Positions 21,906 to 32,337 of a stretch of DNA of 64,000 nt are shown piece by piece. How positions within the stretch are numbered: the first letter of the stretch is position 1; each line of letters begins with the position of its first letter. The position numbers and the translations under genes were made by a program. The notes below the pieces were generated by a model. It was given only the letters and a program-made list of their open reading frames with translations. It did no database searches and was not told the origin of the DNA. Where the stretch lies: the NCBI GenBank assembly GCA_014529385.2, contig CM043962.1, positions 46,981,098 to 47,045,097 of the forward strand. Reading direction: 5' to 3'. Origin of the DNA: Adiantum capillus-veneris (taxonomy: Eukaryota > Streptophyta > Polypodiopsida > Polypodiales > Pteridaceae).

Positions 21906-21942
21906 TGTGATCACAATGTGATCATCATGTGATGTGATCACA
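21906..21942. repeat. Paired TGTGATCACA palindromes
   Basis: Perfect 10-bp palindromes at 21906-21915 and 21933-21942, with further ATGTGATCAT-like sequence between. They lie just left of the truncated copia C and could be a foldback element end or a repeated protein site. Confidence 0.7.
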
Positions 21943-22074
21943 ATATGACCTTGCTATTATCACAACTAGTATTGTCGGTGCGCTTTGTCCGCCTTTGTGC
22001 TATATAGCACGTGTTGGTCTCACGCAATTTCTCCTCATTTCAGGCAGTTTTCACATCAGATGCAGGCATTTTTC

Positions 22075-22691
22075 ATGGCTTACAACAACACAAATGTGTT
22101 CAAGATGTTTGCTGCTAAGGACAGATTGGATGGGGACAATTACCCTATGTGGGTTTACATGATGCAACATGGACTTGTATCAAAGGGAGTTTGGAACATT
22201 GGAACATTGTGCAGGGCATTGATGTACGTCTCGGTACTATGGATGCAAGCAATGTTTAGGATGCTCCAAGTTTTGTTGCCAGGGTTGCTGCTGTCAGAGT
22301 TGTTTTGCCTACGGCTGAGCAGGCTCGTTGGGATGTAAGAGATGTGCAGGCTCATGCAGTGATTGCATTGTCTGTGAAGCGCATTATCACTCCTCACATC
22401 CGTTCAACAAAATCAGCAAAATAGGCTTGGGATATTCTAGCCGGTCTTTATGCAAACCACAATGAGGCTAAAATTGCTTTGTTGCGTAAAGAGCTAGAAT
22501 CGAAGATTATGCATGAGGAAGATGAAATGGACACTTTCCTTGCTGGTGTCAAGGATGTTAATGAGCAACTAATTTCTGCAGGAGAAGTCATTTCTGACAA
22601 TTCACTTGTGCATACTGCTCTTGACACTTTGCCAGATTCTTACCAGACTTTTGCTAGTACTTGGAGACTTATGACCCAAGGAAATCCTTAA
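22075..22691 (+). pseudogene. Copia C gag
   Basis: ATG at 22075. FKMFAAKDRLDGDNYPMWVY is the entry of the UBN2/DUF4219-type copia gag, then DEMDTFLAGVKDVNEQLISAG and LPDSYQTFASTWRLM. An 8-bp duplication (GGAACATT twice at about 22192-22207), absent from element D, shifts the frame, and a TAA at about 22689 ends this part. Confidence 0.85.
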
Positions 22692-22718
22692 GTTGTCAAG
22701 TTTGATGAATTATGCACA

Positions 22719-23609
22719 TTGCTGCTGCAAAGCAATGTAACTACTTCTTATGTTTCTGTTGCGACTGGCAAAACTTCTGTTCCTAATGCTTCTGTTGGCA
22801 GCACTTCGTCTGGCAATTCTGGTGATAAGCGCAAAAAGAAGATGCGTTGCCATTATTGTAAAGCTAATGATCACTTGGTCAAGCATCATCCGAAATTGAA
22901 GGCAAAAGAGGCTAAGAAGAAAGAGGCTGGATCCACTACAGTGTCCAATACAAGTGCAACAGTTGTAGAGTCTTCTGTCAAAGGAGATTGTGATGGGCAT
23001 TTAGTGCAGAGTGCACTTATGATCCTATTGTCCATGATACATGTATGCCACTTGCTGCAGATTCACATGTATGGTATTTTGACAATGGTGCTACAAAGCA
23101 CATTTCCTTCCTCACATCGTGATTTGTTTACCTCTATTGAGTTTGTCCCTCATGGGAATACGGTGATTTGTGCTAACGATGCCTCTTATAATGTTCAAGG
23201 AGTTGGAAAGATTGTGCTTACTACTGCAAATGGCAGTTCTTTCACACTTGTTGATGCATTGTATGTACCTGGGATCAAAAAGAACCTTTTGTTTGTATCT
23301 ACACTTGCTAGACTTGGTCTCGTAGTCAAATTTTTGGATGATAGATGTACATTTCATGATCTCAGTTTTGGTGATGAAATTGTTGCATCTGGAATTTTGT
23401 GTTGTGGGTTGTATAAGCTCGCTTTGTATGACAAGTGTGGACAAAATTTTGCAAATGCAGTTGCAGATTCAAGAGCTGTTTCAGATGCAAAATTATGGCA
23501 TGCACGTTTTGGGCATTTGAATTTTGCCAGTTTGCTGCGTTTACAAAAATCTGATATGGTCGCTTCTTTGTCGCCTCTTGAAGCACTTGTCAAACATGTT
23601 TGTGAATGA
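22719..23609 (+). pseudogene. Copia C nucleocapsid knuckle, protease and pre-integrase
   Basis: 296 codons. CHYCKANDHLVKHH at ~45-58 is a zinc knuckle whose last Cys became His; element D keeps Cys. The protease site at 23081-23089 reads Asp-Asn-Gly in the neighbouring frame, against DSG in D. The frame recovers at SHRDLFTSIEF and ends in the GAG-pre-integrase domain (LWHARFGHLNFASL). A TGA at 23607 ends the frame just before CILGKMQRAKFP. Confidence 0.82.
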
Positions 23610-23615
23610 TGTATT

Positions 23616-24199
23616 TTGGGTAAAATGCAGCGTGCTAAGTTTCCAAAGGATGGGTCAATTCGTGCTACATGCAGATTGCAACTTGTGCATAGTGATGTTT
23701 GTGGGCCTATGCAAACTCTGTCCTTGGGAAATTACTTGTACTTCGTGACTTTCATTGATGACTACTCCAGGCATGCATGGGTATATCCATTGAAAGTTAA
23801 GTCCGAAGTGTATATGTGCTTCAAGCAATTCTTGCTATGGCTGAAAATGTCTCGAAATGTACTATGGGCACCCTCCATTCCGATTGAGGGGGGGAGTATA
23901 TGTCTTATGAATTTAATGCATTTATGGCTAGTTGTGGGATAAAACACCAATGTACAATGCCATATACGCCTCAGCAAAATGGTGTTGCTGAGAGGAAATT
24001 AGGTCTCTTACGGAATGGCACGATGTATGGTCAAGCTTTACCACATTTGTTTTGGCTCGAGACTGTCATGTGTGCCACTTATGTACTCAACAGGTGTCCT
24101 ACAAAAGCGTTGCAGTCTATGACTCCATATGAAGCATGGCATGATAGAAAGCCATCTATTGAGCACATGCGTTTTTTGGCTGTTTGGCTTATGGTTTAG
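23616..24199 (+). pseudogene. Copia C integrase core
   Basis: Two overlapping frames: QLVHSDVCGPMQTLSLGNYL and YFVTFIDDYSRHAWVYPLK (first Asp), then CTMPYTPQQNGVAERKLG (catalytic Glu) and TPYEAWHDRKPS. The frameshift falls at about 23870-23900, where the second Asp should be. Confidence 0.87.
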
Positions 24200-24786
24200 T
24201 GTCACAAGCGCAACGCAAAAGATTGGATGACAAGGCTGTCGAATGTATTTTTGTTGGTTATAGTGCTGAAAGCAAAGGTTACAGGTTGTACCATCCACAA
24301 ACAAAGCGTATTTTGGTCTCACGTGATGTTGTGTTTGTAAAAGATTCTGTTCAGCTTTTGCTGTCATGTACTAGAGATAGTAATGTAAGCTCACAAGACA
24401 TTTATGACAGTTTATTGCCTCTTTTTAGTGGTGGAAGTTTGAATCTAAATTCAAATGAGGCAAATGTACAACTTCCTATGGGGGTTTCTGAAAATGTTAC
24501 AGATCAGCTTATTACTGATGCAGATATACATGACATACTTGATGAGAAAAGGGCTGAAAATGAGCAGGCTAGAGGTATGCCAAAATGGCTGGTGCACATT
24601 TTGCGTGACAGTAAATTGGATGCACTTTTTTCTAGTCGTACTCGTTCAGGTTCTCGCCATGCCTCTTATGCATCAGATTGTTATGCTTTGGCAGTGTCTA
24701 GCTTATGTGATATTAAGGATCCCCTATCTTTTGATGAAGCACAGAATTCAGAAAAATTGGATGGCTACCATGCAATCAGAATATGA
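24184..24786 (+). pseudogene. Copia C integrase tail and linker
   Basis: RKRLDDKAVECIFVGYSAES, then GYRLYHPQTKRILVSRDVVF is the copia integrase C-terminal signature. The rest is a low-similarity linker that leads into reverse transcriptase (LSFDEAQNSEKLDGYHA). Confidence 0.82.
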
Positions 24787-25873
24787 TGCACTTATAGAAA
24801 ATGACACATGGACTTTATGTGATTTTCCTCCTGGCAAAAAGGCCATTGGTACAAAGTGGGTTTACAAGTTGAAACACAAGCCGGATGGCGAGGCTCATTT
24901 TCATAAGGCTCGACTTGTTGCAAAAGGCTATGCGCAGCAGAAAGGCATCGATTATGAAGAAAATTTTGCTCCCACTTGTCATATGACTACTGCTCGTTTT
25001 CTATGTGCATTGCAGCTCATTTTGGTTGGGATATATATCAATCCGATATTATACTGCTTTCTTGAATGGTGACATTTTTGAGGAAGTCCATGTAATGCAG
25101 CCTCGCGGTTTTGTTAAGAAAGGACAAGAGGACAAAGTGTGTAGATGTAAAAAGTCTTTGTATGGGTCGAAGCAATCTCCTCGTGCTTGGTCTCAGATCA
25201 TTTGGTCAAACAAGGCTTTCGTAATAGTCCAATAGAAAGCACATTGTATGCCAACCGTGAGGGCTATGTACTTCTCATTGTTGTTCTTTATGTGGATGAT
25301 TTGCTGATCACTGGTGCAAATGAGCCACATGTTGCTAAATTTAAGGCTGATTTGAATGCTACTTTCAAGATGGAAGATTTGGGATTGTTGTATCATTACT
25401 TGGGCATACAGTTTAAGCAGTGTGATGGTGGTATTGCCTTCTGTCAGAAAAGTTACATAGAGAAATTGCTATGTAAGTTTGGACTTGAGGATTGCAAACC
25501 TATTGCCACTCCCATGGAAACAAGTTTGAAGTTGAGTCTACATGATGCTGGTGATTCTAATGATGTCACCCTTTACCAAACTGCTATTGGCTGCCTCATT
25601 TATGTATGCAACACGAGGCTGGATATTCAGTTTTCAGTCTCACATGTCAGTAGATTTATGCATAGCTCAGGGTCTAAGCATTGGCAGGGTGTCAAGAGGA
25701 TTTTTTGCTACTTGAGTGGAACTTTACATCTTGGCTTGTTTTATTCCAAGGGGGATCATTGCCGCCAGGCTTACATGCTTTTTTGGACTCATATTGGGCT
25801 GGTTGTTTTGACACACGAGCGTCCACAAGTGGTTTTTATTTCATGCTTGGCAGTTCATGTATATCATGGTTGA
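24760..25873 (+). pseudogene. Copia C reverse transcriptase
   Basis: Spread over three frames: WMATMQSEYDALIENDTW and GTKWVYKLKHKPDG, then GDIFEEVHVMQPRGFVKKGQ with SLYGSKQSPRAW, then VVLYVDDLLITGANE with the YVDD box at 25289-25300. Small indels near 25050 and 25200 separate them. The YVDD metal-binding residues are kept. Confidence 0.9.
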
Positions 25874-26244
25874 GCAAGAAGCAACCTACTGTGGCCACTT
25901 CTAGTTGTCAAGCTAAGTACAGGGCAGTCTTCAGAGCTACGATTGAGTGTGTATGGCTCAGACGCCTTATGGATGATTTGGGTGTTGGACAAGACACTGC
26001 CAACACTATCTACACTGATAGTTAGAGCGCATTGGCAGTTGCTAGGAACCTAGTTTTTCATGCTCGCACAAAGCACATTGAGGTGCATTACCACTATGTC
26101 AGGGAGAGGCTCTCAGCAAGAGCAATCCGCTTGGCTTATGTGCCAACACAGGACAACCTTGCAAATCTTTTCATAAATTCATTGTCTCGTGAGAAGTTTG
26201 AAGCTTTCTACAAAGCTTTGGGCTTACTCCCCTTTGTGGATTGA
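25770..26244 (+). pseudogene. Copia C RNase H
   Basis: DSYWAGCFDTRASTSGFYF, SSCISWLSKKQPTVATSSCQ and the C-terminal ARTKHIEVHYHYVRERLSAR. The usual CEAEY carboxylates read CQAKY here, so a catalytic Glu is lost; element D still reads CEAE. An in-frame TAG at 26023-26025 splits the domain. Confidence 0.85.
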
Positions 26245-26319
26245 TCATGTCCTCATGGCATGACACTTCCCTTTACTCATGTGCCAGCTCTTGTTCACCG
26301 CATCACTTCAGGGGGGATT

Positions 26320-26547
26320 TGTTACCATATACATGTGGTAGTGATGTGTGTGAACTCACTTTAGACCGCTAGGGCATTTTTTCCCTCACTAGGAGGTTTT
26401 CCCTCCCGTGCATTGTATATACGCCCATCATTTTAGGGCTATCTATCTTTCCATTGCACACTAAGTAATACACTCTTTGTTGTGTTCCTTGAGCTTCCTC
26501 CATCATCTCCAAGCTGTGTCCATTTCCCTGCAACCCTAATTCCAACA
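26320..26547 (+). repeat. Copia C 3' LTR
   Basis: 228 bp from TGTTACCATA to AATTCCAACA, preceded by the purine tract AGGGGGGATT. Clearly homologous to the inverted LTRs at 36979-37205 and 41838-42062. Confidence 0.93.
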
Positions 26548-26624
26548 TTGATCTCTCTGTGATCTACAAAAAAGCCAAAACCTGAGATTTGCTTTATATG
26601 TTTCATTTATGCGTCACTTATCAA

Positions 26625-26720
26625 TTCGTAAGGAATAGCCTAATGGTAAGGCATTGGTCCAACAAGCTTGAGGTGATGAGTTCAAACACTAGTGTCCCAC
26701 CCTGTTGGCGTTTTTGTTTT
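26625..26720 (+). mobile_element. tRNA-derived SINE-like head
   Basis: TAGCCTAATGGTAAGGCA at about 26636 resembles an RNA polymerase III A box, and GATGAGTTCAAACAC at about 26677 a B box, some 40 bases apart as in tRNAs. A tRNA fold is not preserved, and a T-rich stretch follows at 26710-26720. This fits a SINE head better than a functional tRNA gene. Confidence 0.5.
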
Positions 26721-26721
26721 T

Positions 26722-27526
26722 CCAAGGTGAAGATGATTCTTTAGATTCTTAAATTATTCCCCTTGCCCATCGGATGGCACTGGATGCATCTTATATGCAC
26801 ACCGTTGATCCCTATTGGGATTTGGGTATCAATTAGTCTTGGATGCATCTTATATGCACACCGTTGATCCCTATTGGGATTTGGGTATCAATTAGTCTTG
26901 TTGCTTTGTTGACGCACCTTGTGCTATTGTGATTTGGGTGTCAATAAGTCTCGTTGCTTTGTTGGCATGCCTTGAGCAATCTTTAGCTGGTTTAGACTAG
27001 TTATACATCACTTGTTGGGTGAAAAGAATATTGGTTGGGCAAGAAGAGGAGCAAACATCGTGGAAAAAAATGATTCCTCAACTAATACGCTACGTTGCAT
27101 TGCTAACATTTGCCTTGAGTTTTAGTGTGTAGCATGCCTAGTTATCCCCAAAAGGGATGGGCATGCCTTGTTTTGTCTTTTCAAGGTGAAGAAGATTCTA
27201 TAGATTCTTAAATTAATCCCTTGCCCATCAGATGACCCTGGATGCAGCTTATGTGCAAATCGTTGATCCTTCTTGGGATTTGGGTGTAATTAGTCTTGTG
27301 GCTTTGTTGGCGTGCCTTGAGCAGCCGTGAGCTAGTTTAGGTCAATTACACATCGCCTGTTGGGTTAAAAAAAAATATCGGCTGGGCAAGAAGGGGAGCA
27401 AACATTGATGACAAAAAGGATTCCTTAACCAATATACTATGATGCATTGCAGACATTCGCCTTGAGTTTTAGTGTGTAGAGTAGCATGCCTGGTTATCCC
27501 TAAAAGGGATGGGAATGCATTGACCC
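26722..27526. repeat. Two large tandem units with a nested 60-bp duplication
   Basis: 26722-27177 and 27178-27526 both start CCAAGGTGAAGA-like and run through TTAAATTA, TGCCCATC, then the TTGGTTGGGCAAGAAG region to AAAAGGGATGGG. Inside the first unit a 60-bp block starting TGGATGCATCTTATATGC is duplicated at 26781-26839 and 26841-26899. Confidence 0.85.
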
Positions 27527-27915
27527 AGTGTGTATCCAGCCTTACTTTGTTGCACTACATTGGCTATGAATTTATTTAAAAAGGAAGGAATTCAGGATGG
27601 GTTCATACAAGGTGAAGACATAAATATAGAAAGGGGCATACTCATTTGGATGCAACTTTTCGGCGAGCATTTTTCGGCAAGCGCTTTTTTGGTATCCAAC
27701 GAATAGATTTTTAAAAATATTCTCTCTCTCAACCTTGGATAGTTGAGGATCCACTCTTTTTCTCTCTCTACTTTCTCTCCTAGATTTCTTTCCTTGGCAA
27801 GCACACATACACAAGGAACAAAACACATCCGAAACATTAAACACACACACACACTCTTGCAAATATTTAACACAACCCAATAAAAGATTGTGCTCCCTGG
27901 AGCAATAACAGTCTC
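27527..27915. other. No gene seen
   Basis: AT-rich sequence leading into the CT/CA tract. No domain recognised. Confidence 0.4.
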
Positions 27916-27953
27916 TCTCTCCCTTCTCTTGTACATCTCTCTCTCTCTCTCTA

Positions 27954-28015
<62 letters not shown>

Positions 28016-28017
28016 AC
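27916..28017. repeat. CT/CA compound microsatellite at left edge of the PLE
   Basis: CT-rich from 27916, (CT)n to 27990, then (CA)n 27991-28017, ending exactly where the first PLE direct repeat begins. Confidence 0.95.
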
Positions 28018-30277
28018 ATGATGTGGTACTATGGCTCTCTTTTTGGTTTCTAATACTAAAATCCCCACGCATAACACACCCCCACCCTCCACTTTGTTCT
28101 AACCCGGTAACAATTGGGTCACTTTAGGGTTGGGACTTCAGAAAATGCCATTATTTTCTAAAAAGACCATGGGGCTTAGCCCTTGATTGTTCAACTAGTG
28201 ATCTTAAGATATTATCTCTTTGGTGTGCCGAGTGTGATTACGTTTGCCCTTCTTCATTACACCATGAAGGTGGCCTCTCCTATTTTACTGTGGATCTCCC
28301 CACTCATGGGAATCTGCGTGCCGATTAGTGCTACCACACACACTCATACTCTCCAGGATGGTGGCTCGGCTCACTCATGGCTCCCGCTTAGAGGACTGGC
28401 AGTCCCCGGCTCCGTCCGCTATTTAAACAGGTGAGGGTGCACCTCTGCCCCTCACTTAGCCGGTATTGTTCTGTTGTATTTTTTCTGAGAAGACTGACTG
28501 CTTGCTTCACAAAGGGAGCTATGGAGCTCACGACTCAAGTGACTTAGGTCTTTTTTTAAACCCTTGCTTGACTCGCTACTGGATTTTTGATAAAATTTCT
28601 TTGTTGTTGTTCCACATTGAGCACTCAATTGTTTTTGGCACAATAAGGTAGGTGGTTAATGGTCGTCGGACAATAGCATGATGGAGGTGTATACTTTGCT
28701 TAAAATGCCTTGCCTCTGGCGTGTACTGCATAATCATATTATGGTAAAATGGGTTCGTTTACGGTTTTCGTTAACTGTCTTGGTTGTCATACTATGCGTA
28801 GTAGGAATTTATTTTACTCTTATAAATGATAGGTGGTCTTGGTATTACTATGGCACCTTGGATTTTTTGTTGGTGTTTTTCATTTTTCAGACTATTTCGG
28901 TTCAAGTTTCACACTGTGAACAACACCTGCTAATACTATTCATATGATGGATAGGTGGTCTTGGTATCACTATGGTACCATGAAAAATCTTAGCTTCTGC
29001 AAGCTCTTTTTCGGTTGCAGACCGTGTCTGTGCATACCGTCCTACTGATTTTTGTAATAAAAAAGGTGAAAAATGGGAGTGATCTTGGCTTTTTTGCCAC
29101 TAGAAGCTTCGGGAATATGGGCATCTGAGTCGGGATTATGTTTTTTTGGTAGCGTTGCTACTGTTGCCGTGTGATTGGAAATTGCCACCGCTCTGGTACA
29201 CTATTCTAGAAGGTAAGTATATGGCCTTTTTTGCTTGACATTTGGATGGTGAACATCCGAGTGGGCTCGGAAAGGGATACAAACTCGAATGTGTATTATA
29301 TCCTACAAATGTTATTGAAGTTGGTATGATTGGGTTTCTTACTGATAATCGCTTCGGCAATCTATTCAAAACCTCTGTAAAGTGCGGCATATGGAAATTG
29401 TTTTGAGAGAAGAAACCTTATGAACTTTTTTGACCATTGAACAAGGTAAGTTGGCTACTCGCTCTAAACATTGACAGGAAGTTGGTTCGGGGGCATTCAT
29501 AGGACCCGATATGTACTATGTTGGCTTTGTTAAAAAAAAGACAAGATAATACGTTATTTTGCATTCACTTACTGCTTTTAGACGAGCTATGGCGCTAACT
29601 TTTTTAAGCTAGCGATGAAATTGTGATGGTTTTTTATTGAAAGTAGTGAACTCCATCTTTTGTAAGACATAAATACATTATCTACTCCTATCTTAGAACC
29701 TACTCATTATAAAATACTTAGGCTTAGCTGCTGGTAATGCCTCAATATTCCAACAGAGTATAACTCAAGTATTTTGCTTCTTAAAGGGATATACCACTTG
29801 TGGTGATCAAAGAGGATAATCTATTATTTGGATTAAAAGAGATTTTGGTTCTCTTTGATAAAAAAAACACTGTGATAAATTGATCTACTTTGGTCTTAGC
29901 TTGTTAAAAGTAATTTTTTTTTAGGATGGACATGGATAACAACTAGTATAGTCCATTAATACTTGTAAGCCACATCCAAGGCTAACTGAATTGTTGTCTT
30001 GTTTGGATGGATGCAGGTAAGGACTCTATCTTACCTTATAGGTTTTTTTGACTTTGGCAAGCTATCTCACTTTGGATGGAACACTCACTTATGACTTGGG
30101 AAGTTCCTTTACTATCTGCATACTAAAAGGGCATCTCTTTCCTACAAACATTGTACTTAAATGATTCAAATACTGAGTTGTTTTTGTACTTATCTATTCC
30201 TTGTTCCATTGCCAGCTGTCTTTTGAATGTAAAAATTCAATTATGTCTTATTATCTAAGATTTAACAGCTACACACA
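28018..30277 (+). repeat. PLE direct repeat R1
   Basis: Aligned to R2 at an offset of 6376-6393 bases; the drift comes from small indels and a C-run expansion in R2. It contains a TATTTAAA box, a short hairpin and several splice-site-like sequences (AAG|GTAAGTAT at 29212/29213, CAAG|GTAAGT at 29445/29446, TGCAG|GTAAGG at 30016/30017). No long reading frame is conserved between copies beyond what the DNA similarity forces. Confidence 0.92.
28420..28455 (+). promoter_or_regulatory. Putative PLE promoter with hairpin (R1)
   Basis: TATTTAAA at 28420-28427 is followed by an inverted repeat GTGAGGG (28431-28437) / CCCTCAC (28449-28455) with an 11-base loop. R2 keeps both at 34808-34843. The promoter role is inferred from the TATA-like box only. 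Confidence 0.4.
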
Positions 30278-30545
30278 CGTCCTATACATAAGGTTTTTCT
30301 TTCCAAAAAAACCAGGATGCTGGCTTTGGAAATTCTCTTCGAATTTGAGTTCTAAGTTGGACCCACAGTCTGTAATCCCTTCAATGGTTGACTGGTGTTA
30401 GGTGGTCCTTCGTAGACTCTTTTTCTGGTCCCCTGCTCACGGCTACTATAGTCTTTGACTTTGCCGATTGAAGGTTTTGTAGGCCCAATTTTTTTTTAAA
30501 CAATTTCTTTTCTACTTATCTATGTTTACACTGTTCACTTTTCAG
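30278..30545 (+). other. PLE region upstream of first coding exon
   Basis: Unique centre begins where R2's counterpart dissolves into a CA tract. T-rich sequence ends in an acceptor-like TTTTCAG at 30539-30545. Confidence 0.45.
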
Positions 30546-30723
30546 GACTGCTTACCCTATAGAAAGACAGCTTGCATGAGCACTAATCACAACCCTGAGA
30601 ATCATGAAAAGATTCTCGAACAAATTAGGATATACCTTAAGGACCGTAAACCAAAAAATGCTTTAGCAGTTAGAACTAGACCCTTCCTCGCTAAGAAGGC
30701 CAAAAATTGTATTACTTACTATG
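30546..30723 (+). pseudogene. PLE candidate internal exon
   Basis: 178 bases between TTTTCAG and ATG|GTAAGTATA, near-perfect plant splice signals on both sides. The frame is open across it and encodes a basic peptide (EQIRIYLKDRKPKN, RPFLAKKAKN). The next block starts after an AG at 31176, but phase does not match cleanly, so the joining is unproven. Domain unknown. Confidence 0.45.
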
Positions 30724-31176
30724 GTAAGTATAAGTGAACCTCACCACACTTTTTTGGAAAATTGCAGACTCTTGCTCTCTCACAAGCTCGGGGGATTCAC
30801 TATGTGTAAAACTACCATATCACGTGCGTTCAAGCTTATCTGTGAATTTTGTTAAGAATATAATGTACCCTTTTCTTTTAAAATTTGTAATTTTTTTTCA
30901 AATTTGAAAAAATAATACCCTTCTGTATATATATTTTTGTAAGTTTCAAGAACTTTAAATATCCTTCTTTTGAACTCACGTGATAGGTTGCATTTTTATT
31001 AGGTGACCTACCCGGGCTCACAAGGATTGGAATTGTCCTCGGAGCCCCTCTCAGTGGCCACATCTCTTGTACTCAAATGTATTAGCAGCTTGGATGCTTC
31101 TCAACTAATTTATGATTTGGCTCTTACCTCTGACAAGAAATTATCTGTCTTACATATGCTGTCTTTTAATGATTAG
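30724..31176 (+). other. PLE candidate intron
   Basis: AT-rich with long T runs, no open frame, bounded by GTAAGTATA and ATTAG. This is typical plant intron composition. Confidence 0.4.
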
Positions 31177-32337
31177 GTCAAGATTTTGGCGACTTTGGAT
31201 AAAGACTCCATGGAAGGAGTTAATTTAATTACCCAATACATTGCCCAGCTTCCTTTATTATCCTCACAATACCAGCAAGAGCTTGCCCTATTTTCCTCCT
31301 CTGGTGCTGATCTGTCTAACTTTCTTAGGAATTTATGTGGGCTCAATCCCTCTTTTGTATGTGCACGGCTACTCCTTCTATTCCACAAACTGGTGGAAAC
31401 TTCTGTCGAGATAGTGTAGCCCTTGAAGCAGTTAAGGAATTTCAGAGTAAAACGACTCGAACCTCCTGGAGATGGTGCCAAAAATATCCAAAGTTTTTCC
31501 TGTCCTGCCTGTTAGACAAAAATTGAAATTGAATCCCTCGAGGTTGAACATTGGCTTTGGGTGTTGCCCAGCAAATCCTTCTTAGCACCCATTTTGAGTG
31601 AAACTTGGGTATACCTTGCTAACCTCCCTGCCTCTACTGTGGAAGACTGTTGACTCAAGATTCTAAAAGGAGAGCAATTCCTGGACAAAGGGGAGCTTAT
31701 CAAAGCACCCTTCAATCTTAACCTCCTTGACCATTCCAAGTGCCCCTCCAATACTGGCCTCTACATTCGAACCAAAGAAAACATGGAATTTGCCAAGAGT
31801 AACCCTGCTTTTTACACTGAATCCATCTAGAATGTCTTTCGTCCTTATGTAAAATGTGTCTGCAGATTTCTTGACCCTAAAGCCTCTTGTGAATCCAGCA
31901 TCATGTGGTTCAATCATTCCATTTGGTTTATTCTTAACCATCTGGACTTACTTTTCCCGAAAAAACCTGTGGACTTTCATCTCTCCCTCATTTGCAATTG
32001 GTTAGGTGGCCAAGCAAAGCAAATTGTAATCACATAGATTGCCTTCAACATCTTTCGTGGACTAATGCTTGATATCTTGAAAGAATTGAGATTTGATGAA
32101 CCCGAGATTTACTTAACTACTTATGCTAACTTTAAAGGTGTTAAGCTCATCACTAGTCTTCTTAAACCTTGTATTGATGAGGATGACTCCCTTGCTCTCA
32201 AAAGAGCTAACTCCTTGATTACCCCCAACTCCTTCCTTACACCTAGTTCATCCTCTAACCGAGGAAGAGTTCGTAGCTTTACAAGAGGACGAGGCAAGTC
32301 TCCCCCCATTAGGAACTTCCCTGAATTTTAAACCTTT
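31177..32337 (+). pseudogene. PLE N-terminal coding module with Arg/Gly tail
   Basis: Broken frames over 1.1 kb. Legible parts are LITQYIAQLPLLSSQYQQEL (31216 on), HSKCPSNTGLYIRTKENMEF near 31730, FHLSLICNWLGGQAKQIV near 31980, and ILKELRFDEPEIYLTTYANF from 32071, ending in SNRGRVRSFTRGRGKSP and a stop at 32329-32331. Stops at about 31830 and 32036 interrupt it. The Arg/Gly tail suggests nucleic-acid binding. No known domain is recognised. A TTGCAG acceptor-like site at 32344-32349 follows. Confidence 0.5.

Larger units (their letters stand above)
21985..26547 (+). mobile_element. Ty1/copia element C, 5' truncated
   Basis: Plus-strand copia element with gag, protease, integrase, reverse transcriptase and RNase H in canonical order, a purine tract at 26310-26319 and a 3' LTR at 26320-26547. 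No matching 5' LTR or primer site exists upstream. Homology with element D starts at about 21998, in the leader. Coding is broken by many frameshifts. It is the same family as D (36979-42062) but in opposite orientation. Confidence 0.92.

Noticed and set aside
26630-26700. A functional tRNA gene
   Set aside because: Only A/B-box-like motifs; no acceptor stem pairing or cloverleaf could be drawn. SINE head preferred.
28183-28434. Conserved 83-codon frame in R1 and R2 as a gene
   Set aside because: It is present in both only because R1 and R2 are duplicates; no domain, and replaced by promoter-like sequence at its end.
28018-30277. Hammerhead ribozyme in the PLE repeat
   Set aside because: PLE repeats often carry one, but no CTGANGA ... 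GAAA core was found in either orientation by eye. A covariance search (Infernal, Hammerhead models) would decide.
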